Source: Lates calcarifer (lineage: Eukaryota > Chordata > Actinopteri > Centropomidae). From it: a stretch of DNA of 64,000 nt. The stretch is taken from NCBI RefSeq assembly GCF_001640805.2, contig NC_066852.1, forward strand, positions 8,168,194-8,232,193, given 5' to 3'. The position numbers and the translations under genes are program-made. Positions 55,801 to 64,000 of the stretch are shown one piece after another. Each line of letters begins with the position of its first letter. Within the stretch, counting starts at the first letter, position 1. The notes under the pieces are model-generated. The model saw nothing but the letters and a program-made list of their open reading frames with translations, searched no databases and was not told where the DNA came from.

Positions 55801-57519
55801 AAGATTACTCTGTGATTCTCCTTGAAACAGCACTTCAACTGGCACGGTGAGGACCATAGTGTAGCTGGGCTGTATGGTATCACAGCAGGTGGTAATTCCT
55901 GTTTCTGCACCGCTAGTTAAACCTTTACATTTTTTGACCCTGAACACCATTCTGAAGCACTCTTCTCTTCTCATCATTATTTAGTTACAGTGTGTTTGTC
56001 ATCAATTTAAATAAGACAAAATAATGTAAAGAATATCAAATAAAACTCAACTATAGACAGGACTGTGTAAGGATATTGAGATAATTTAATTTATTCCAAT
56101 TACAACTACATCTACAATTAGTAATCATTCCTTCTGCTCATACTGGCCTTTAAAAGATGTCTTCCTGTGGAGGACAAAATACCGCACATCTGTGTAAAAA
56201 TGAATTTCAAAGCTTATCTGATGGGTTTAGTACAAATAGAGGGAATAATATCTTTGGAGATACGGAAACAGAACAAAACAATTAATATAGACAGGTTGAA
56301 ATAATCACAGTGATCTATTTGAGACTTCATTTACAGTTTCACCTCTCATCCTGATGCAGCTGCTGTAAGACCCTGCTCTGATACAGATCGATACCCAGCA
56401 CACTCTCCACTGGCTGCGGTCCTTGAGAGGCTGTTATGAGCTCTGTGCTGTTGCTGTTGTTTGCGGTGTGTTGTTGCCGTCATCAGAACCTGCAGCAGCC
56501 CACTCACAGCAGAATGCAGCACCTTCTTCTCTTCCACTAAGGTTACCTGAGATGAATTATCCCTGTAAGCAAACCTCCACCACCACCACCACCCACCCCC
56601 CTACAACCCCCAGCTTTGCAGCGGGGGCTTGTGTCTCAGCGCTCAGGCTGACAAAATAGCACACCACTCTTCCCATGTTAAAGCGCATCCATTTTTAATC
56701 CTCCTCCTTTGAGTACTCGTACATACACAGACAAACAGGAACACACACTCTCTCAGTGGCTGATTTCTTCTTGGAGTTTGCGTTTGATGTTTCATCCCAT
56801 TTCTCACTACCTTGCAGTAGAAGCACATGTATTTTTGTTTTTTTGTTTTGTAAATTTCCAAAACTCAACTCTGTGGGAGATTGTTTTATTTTTGTACCTT
56901 TTGTGCTACATCCACAACAAATATTAGAGCAGGTTGGTATAACTATAGAGTATGACTCATTTTGATAATCAAATCAGACTGCGAATTTCTTGTATGGGGA
57001 TAAAGATGATAAGATTAGCCTCAGTGTATCTTTTTAGAGCCTGTCCTCCTCCCATGTCCTCTTGAAATCACACCCTACATTTCAGAGGTGATTTAAGTTT
57101 TTCTTTCGATAGTTTGGATTGGAAATCTGTACGTCTGTGATGTAACTTGAGGTTCGTGGTCAGTCTCCCATCATGGAAAGCATTTAAGCAACTTGGAGGA
57201 TCAAGCGAAACGCCTGCTTCATCTTCTGATCAAAGGGAGCTTAGCCCCAGATTCATCCTCATCAAGAAGCAGAAAAACATTAGATAAAATTTAGATCAAG
57301 CACTAAGAACTGAATAATTCAACCCCACTTTTCTTTTCTTTTTTTTTAGTTTGGGGGTGTTTCTAATGAACTTTGCACACTGATAACTGTTAGATAAGAG
57401 AATGTTTTATTCATTAGTTTCTTCAGATCTATTAATACTAAATTTAATATTAGCCTTATTATCCATTAAAACCAGTGCATTCTATTCTACCAGACAGACA
57501 TGTTTCCTATCAGATGTGG

Positions 57520-57525
<6 letters not shown>

Positions 57526-57568
<43 letters not shown>
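57526..57568. repeat. (GT)n microsatellite
   Basis: Long uninterrupted GT run, followed by a GA-rich run. Confidence 0.95.
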
Positions 57569-57582
<14 letters not shown>

Positions 57583-57744
57583 AAGATGTGTGTGATAAAG
57601 CAGGCACATGAAACTGCATTACAGAAGTCAATACAGTCATGAGAAACAGCCGCACTCTTCTCGAGTCAGGGCCGTTTGAAGCTGTCACCCAGTTACTGCT
57701 CAAAGGGCACTGTTTGACTGCTTGTTAGCCATCTCTGGGCTCTA

Positions 57745-57761
57745 TGTGTGTGTGTGTACTC

Positions 57762-57801
<40 letters not shown>
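57745..57801. repeat. (GT)n microsatellite, interrupted
   Basis: GT run with a few interruptions, about 180 bases after the previous one. Confidence 0.95.
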
Positions 57802-57802
<1 letters not shown>

Positions 57803-60800
57803 TACTGTCCCCTAGGGATCCCCTTCCTCTATCCCACTGACTTCAGAGCTGCTTTGAATTTCCTCCTCAGGAGAGGTGAGGTGAACGGGAGGGAAGAGAG
57901 AGACAGAGAGGGGGAGAGGAGGGGGGCTGACTGAGACAAAGGGAGGTGGGGGGAGGGAGAACAGTGGAAATGCTTCATTTTTATTCCTATGCTCACTCCG
58001 CTCATCGCTCAGCCTTTTTTCCTCTCATAATTTGAGAATGATGTCATAGTCTGCATAGTGGTTTTTGTTTGACAAACTGTAGCTGCGTGTGTTGAGGTGA
58101 GTACGAAGTCACGGGAGAACGCAGAGAGAGAGAGAAAGAGAGAGAGAGGTTGACACCAGGAGAGCACTGTGTTAGGAATTTATAGCATATTAGGGTGGTC
58201 ATGTCGCTGCTCTTGGTCAGCTAATGAATAATGGAGGGGATCAGTGTCTAGTTCCATCAGGTGATCCTGGTGTACTTTTCAGGAGCAGTGTGTGTGTTTG
58301 TGTGTGTGTGTGTGGGTGGGTGTGAGGGTGAGAAGAATGGAGAGAGGCGTAGTGAGAGCAGCTGCTGCACCCAACACACCCTCAACACAAAACCATCTGC
58401 CGTGCCGACTCCAGAGAACACACACACACCACATATCTCCACCATCTCTCTATTTGTCTTCACTTTTTTACTCAAATACATCTTTTAATGGAGAATACAC
58501 AAATAAAATATAAATAAAAAGTGTTTCGTACATTTTTTTCTATAAAATTAGGTCTAGGGAAAAAAAAAAAGGAAATGACTGGATATCAGATACTTTGCAA
58601 TAACAGCACAATTTAGTTTTTCTATGGGGTCAGGAGAACAGCGCTTGCAATTTTGCAGTATTGTGAAGGAAAAAGAAATATAAGCCAATTAACCTCTTAT
58701 GTGTGAAAGCCATAGAAATTAATGGCTGAAGTATGTGTTAATTAGGAAGATTGCTTTATCGAAAAACCACAATGACCAGGAAATTATAAATTAGCACCCC
58801 GAAGCCAAACTTGAGCTCCTCCACTCTGCTGTGAGAGAGTTAAACACAATACACACAAACAGTAATTGCTTTATTGATGATCATGCTTTATTGCACATAC
58901 TGTAGCCATGCAGTGAAGGCAGGTGTTTGTTTTTTTTTTTTGCAGGAAATGATTGTTTTTGTTTCTTAGTATTCCTCAGAAAAGCTTGCTAAATCCTACT
59001 GTGGTGACAGATGCTGTAGATAAAGCAAAAGAATGAGTGGGAGAAATGATCCTCTCAGCAGCCCATCCAAAGCTGTCATAATCCTGAGTGGGTGAGGTGG
59101 TAGAGGGGATCGGACAAAGATAAGATGATGACTCAGGGAGTAGCTCTCACACAAGGAAATGAGACACAGGCTCAGTAATGGCTTGTTTGGTGAATTACTA
59201 ACCTCACTCTCACTCATTAAAAACAGTATTTACAAGAGTAAACTAATATAATCCCATACTAGCCTCAGTTTGCAGTTTTTATGGTCTGTTTAAATCATGC
59301 TGAATCTTAGTAACATTTATTTGGATCACGTACTGTCTTGTGAATAAACATGGTTTTAATTGCTCTGGATAACAGCGTTGTCAGTGGTTTCATGAAATGA
59401 GTGACAATGGTTCACCGTTAGTGAAAACAGCAGACAACAAAATGTCATCAGTGCTGAGCCGCACTGCGTGGCAGAATTCCACTTATTTACCCCAGAGAGA
59501 TGGGAAAAAGGCCAAGGACGCAGAGGAATAAAAGCAGGAAAAGGTGATGCTGCGAGCAAAAACTGTGCTGAGATGATGAATGCTGGCTCTGACCTTTTCC
59601 ATCTTTTCTTTTGCCGAGCATACTGGGAATTCATATCAGCCCTGCCTGCTGCAGTCGTCGCACCGTCTTCTGCTATTTAGAGCAGGCCAGACCTAAAATA
59701 ACAGTTTGTTCCCTTTATCGTCAGCTCAGAGCTGCCGTACCAGTAGATTGACCTAAGTGTAAAATCTATACCTGTGCTTGCTTTTCAGTTACACTGATAT
59801 TTCAGCCTTTGAAAGTCGTACAGCTGTTATGGGGGAGGGGTGAATCAATCATGCTGTCCCTCTGATTATGTAAAACTGTGTCAGTGCGTGTGCATGTGGT
59901 AGCGGATAAATATCTGTCTCTCCCTCTCTAGGGCTCAGTATTGTCAGACTTATGAGTAAATGACTCAGTAAATAATAAATAATCAGTTTAAGAGAAAGAC
60001 CTGAGTATGAGTGTGTGTATTATTTACAGCTACTTCTCCAGCAGCTTGAGTTTTACTTTACCCTTTAATTGCTCTTGTAACTTGGATTATAGGCCACTTA
60101 ACACCACCTGGACATTATTTTTTACAGAAAGAGGGTTTTAGGTATAAGAGGTGATCAGACACATTGAAACACATATGTACACACAAAATTGATGAAATGA
60201 AGTATGAAGTGAAGACAGATTTACCCCACATCTGCCCCACTGTTCAGTCTTTTACAAAATCTAATTTTCAACTCAAGCTATATGAACACCATCAGAGTCA
60301 CAGGGAGGTCCTCAGGGTGGATGGTTGTCGTACAAACCACTGCACATGGTAGACTGAATCCCCTGACAAAGTGCTCTGTGTGCTTAAACACAACCATAAA
60401 AAAGTTAAACATGTAGACCATTATTAGCTCACTGTAGAATTATCAGTATTAGTGTATGCCAACCAATAAATGACAAGAAATTTCAGTATGGATATGCAAG
60501 AGACATATTAGTCTCTTGCATAGTTTGTCTATAGTTTGTCCGCCAGACAGTAGTGACAAATTTATTTTTTAAATGTAAAATGTCCTGCCCAGTACATGCT
60601 TTGATTACAAAGAGAACAAAATAAGTTACCCTTATCAAAAATGTTTATTTATGTTATGACTTGTGTAAGGAAAATTAATGTTGGCTGATATGTCATTATC
60701 TGATTTTTTAAAACCCTCAAATATCAGTATTCTGTATCTGTAGTTGAATTTGCTATGAGTGGATATTTTACTGCAAGATCTGATACAGTGAAATTAGTGC

Positions 60801-62179
60801 TGTTGCAAATTAGTGGTATAAAAACCTGATTTCTAGCAGCAAGGGTTTTGTAAATACAGGACCATGCATCAGTTTATATGCACGCTTTCTCTGAGCTTTC
60901 CATACACTGGTATTGTCACTCTATAGTTGGTATTTAAAAAGATGAAGAACAGATTAAAATGAGCCAGTGTTTCCATATTATACTGTTCAAACAACTGTAG
61001 TTCCCAAGTCTTCACTCATGCTTGATTGGGTTGCTTTTCCAAAAGAGCCTCGCCAGTCAGTTCCTTTAAATAATGAGACACCCTGCTGTGTGTGGATATT
61101 CATATAGTATGCCAAATGATTTTACTACCAACTTTATTACAAACACAATTTGGCAGCAGGCACCAGTTAAATTGGGAAAAATAAGTCACTCATAATAGAC
61201 ACAAAGAGAAGGCAGGACAACTCCAGCAACCCATTGTTTGTCAAATCACATCCATAACACAGACTTTGAGTGTGTAAAGGCAGACACTGAGAGAGCCTAA
61301 CATGGCTGTACCCCAACAGCAGAGAAGTCTGTGTGACTCAATGGTAACTACCCTCTTCAGAGAGAGAGTTTACAGGTAATGGACATGTGAATTATTTAGG
61401 AGCTCTATCAGACAGTGTCTGCCAGGCACAGCCCCAGACTTTGAATTCAAACCTGATATTGGACTGATATGCAAGGACAGAGAGATATAAAGTGGCAGCC
61501 CCCACTGGGTTCCCTATCTGCTGCTCAACAGACCCTCTCAGTGGAAAATCAACAACCTATTTCTTAGAATAAGCTACAGACTGGTGTAGGGTTACAGGCA
61601 CTGTTTTATTCTAAATGTTGTAAAGAAGTAATTATATTACTGTAGATTCTAGGCTGTTTAATAAACATTATGGTTAAATGCTTTTATTCCAGGAACCTTT
61701 CAGCAGCATGAATATCTCACTGGGAATAAAACTGACTTAAATGTCTGCATTCTGTCACGAAGGTTATGTTTAAATGGAGAGTGTGCGAAGCTGTGTGTAT
61801 TCAGGTGCAGTCTGGTTGGTTAAAACTAATGATGTCAGAAGTGGTGTGGGTGTTCTGCAGACATGTTTGAGCATCTTCTCTGCTGAGTGGCACATTAGGC
61901 ATGGTGAAGTAACACATTACTGCTGTCAATACAGGACATCCTCTTAACATCTCATACTGTCACCTCCTTTTATGTCTCCAAACCTCTGTCACCGCTTTGA
62001 TCAAGCAACCACAAGCAATTACTCAGACTAATTGTATCCAATATACAGAATGAAAGCACTGGCAGCATGGGAGGCCTGTTCATCAAGAGCTCAAAGAGGA
62101 AAATTGCTGCTGCTGTTGGCAAGATCACTTTTGGTACATTTTAGCAGTGTTGATATTGTACATAGATGTGATTTGGTCT

Positions 62180-62625
62180 GTGTGTATTTAAGTACAATTT
62201 TGAGGTACTTGTACTTGAGTATTTCCATTTGATGTTTCATTTAATTTTGTATTTTTGTATTTGATTTTAGAGGGAATAATACAACACATATTAAAGATGA
62301 AACTGGTGGTTCCCAACCTTTTAGTTTGTGACCCACTTACAAGAACCACTGTTTAGTTCAGGCCCATTATCCTGTGAGGTGTTAGCAGTTCCACTAAAGA
62401 ACCATTTCCCCACTAAACCTCTTAAATAGTTTAATTTGAATAACTGTAAGAGCCCCAGAGGTCAGGTTGTCGAATATTTCACAAAAAACAGATATTAAAA
62501 ATAAAAACTAATTTGTCAAGCTAAACTTAAAAAAAAAAAATAAAAATCTCATGACCCTTCAGATTTATCTTGTGACCCTTTGGAGGCCCCTGACCCTAGG
62601 TTGAGAACCACTGGACTGAACTAAC
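62180..62625. repeat. Dispersed fish repeats including a MITE-like unit
   Basis: 62185-62290 holds TTTTGAGGTACTTGTACTTG and GAGTATTTCCATTTGATG, a family also at 16.9 kb. About 62306-62620 is bounded by GGTTCCCAACCT and AGGTTGAGAACC in inverted orientation. It contains CCCTTCAGATTTATCTTGTG, matching sequence near 6.2 kb. Confidence 0.6.
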
Positions 62626-64000
62626 AGTACAAAGTACAAAGTATTTAAAACCAGGTCCACCTCAACCAGCTATAACAGGAAAGTGCTACCTACTTAATCA
62701 GGCATCAGTATTAAAAATCGATTCTTGTAACACAGTATAAATATACAGGTGCCATTTTCCTGCAGAAGAAGTTCTTTTACTTGTGATTGTTAAGTACATT
62801 TTGGTTCTTCGTAGGATTTCGATTGAAGAATATTTCACCAATTTCTTTGACCACTTGCAAATGTTGACCTATATAATGCAGTTACTGGTAGGAAATTAAT
62901 TAATTAATTAATTAAACATTCTATATTGATTCATTATGTACTGTTTTTATTGCAGCTTGGTGACAGTTGAACATCAGGACTTTCTTGTGATTTATTTTTG
63001 ATACTGGAATATGCAGAGAGGTTGTTTGCTTCCTTTCTTCTTCCTCAGCATTTAAATTGTGTTTGTTGTATTTCACAATACAAACAGCTCAATTTGTCTT
63101 TTACACTATGAAATGCGAAATTAGCACCCAAACTTTTGTTTAACCTGGGCTGCTGCTGCTCCAAGTTGAATATTCTGTTTGTTTCTTTTTATTTCCCTGT
63201 GTGTGCACACTCACAGACAAAGGACTTGTGTCTTTTCAGCTCGGTACTTACAGAATAGTTTATTCAGCTTTAAGAACAACAGTTGCTAGCCTCATATTTG
63301 CAGACTAAAACATCTACTCTGGAGCCATTATGCCCATATGAAATCATAAAATAATACAATTGCTTTTTGTAATTGAATCAATTTTTCTTTCTATTCTCAC
63401 CTGGCCAAAGTGTTTGGTCATAGTCAAGGGAGCTGTGGTGGCGGCTTTGCCTGTAGGAATTCAATAGTGTATTGTTCATTGTATAACTTTATTATCTTGT
63501 CTATACCAGCAGACTCATCAGGATTTCCAGTGTTCCAGAGACTTTTAGAAACGCTGAGTTGAATTGTGCTTTTTCTAAAATAGGAGGTAGAGTAGCTCTG
63601 TAATTGGACTATTACAGAATTGGATGATGACTAGTAGTGCTACACTTTTCCAGTTGTGATTCAGAAGTCTTATAGCATAATACATTCTTCTATTACATTT
63701 CTAAATTTAAAATCACAGAGCTAGCTTTAATTAATCTGTCCAACCTGTGCTACTTGTATAACACTGTGTTCTTAGACATATGCACTCACACAGCCATACT
63801 GTAGCAGCTCCTTCATAATGAAATTTTTGTTCCATGTTACCATTAAAGTTTCCCAACTTAAACTTCTGCAATCAGTAGAATTTGAACTTCAGTCGTAATT
63901 CTGCCATTTCCAGAGCCTTATGCTAATAAGACTGATTAAAGTAGATGAAATCAGTTTCCAGTTGTGGCTGCAGTTGCAGCAGAAATCCTCTCTGTACTGT

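Larger units (their letters stand above)
52886..64000 (+). other. Long non-coding stretch, probably intron 1 of a rightward gene
   Basis: No coding exon is supported over 11 kb. Microsatellites lie at about 57526-57568 (GT), 57745-57801 (GT), 58124-58148 (GA) and 58288-58322 (GT/GGGT), a purine-rich block at about 57870-57960, (TTAA)n near 62898-62914, and repeats near 62.2-62.6 kb. Segments at about 57.97-58.09, 58.67-58.86 and 59.34-59.68 kb are high-complexity and look like candidate conserved non-coding elements, which only alignment could confirm. Confidence 0.4.

Overview
The window is eukaryotic nuclear DNA from a ray-finned (teleost) fish, probably a percomorph. The evidence is vertebrate genes with GT-AG introns and fish-like proteins, many CA/GT microsatellites, and dispersed repeats that look like common teleost families (palindromic MITEs, a hAT MITE, a Penelope-like GIY-YIG relic, a Tc1-like relic). 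The species cannot be named from the sequence alone. Gene calls rest on reading conserved protein segments and splice sites by eye; no database search was run.

Layout, left to right. (1) 1-9.2 kb, minus strand: p2rx1, an ATP-gated P2X cation channel. Its first eight coding exons are present and its 3' exons lie beyond the left edge. (2) 9.2-13.8 kb: intergenic, with a long hairpin and a GT repeat. (3) 13.8-20.6 kb, plus: dhx33, a DEAH-box helicase, complete in 12 coding exons (681 aa), with a CRE palindrome and a CACGTG E-box upstream. (4) 20.6-23.9 kb: 3'UTR, a Penelope-like relic present in two inverted copies, and a perfect 19-bp hairpin. (5) 23.9-25.8 kb, plus: c1qbp (p32/gC1qR), complete in 6 exons (289 aa). 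(6) 25.8-28.2 kb: intergenic, with a Tc1-like relic. (7) 28.2-45.9 kb, plus: mlxipl (ChREBP), 17 coding exons, with a reading-frame break in exon 1, an ambiguous start of exon 9 and an intron 15 that looks U12-type. (8) 47.5-51.1 kb, minus: an unrecognised two-exon gene for a 264-aa acidic, probably disordered protein with three candidate SUMO-interacting motifs. It has a TATA promoter, an internal alternative splice donor and a trail of strong small-exon splice-site pairs downstream. (9) 52.5-64 kb: a probable non-coding first exon of a plus-strand gene followed by more than 11 kb of sequence with no coding exon I can recognise.

The named genes do not form one pathway. dhx33 acts in rRNA synthesis and translation, c1qbp in mitochondrial matrix translation, mlxipl in glucose-responsive transcription, and p2rx1 in purinergic signalling. 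The dhx33-c1qbp same-strand pair matches the mammalian order, while mlxipl beside them differs from the human arrangement. The least explained part is the minus-strand acidic gene at 47.5-51.1 kb.
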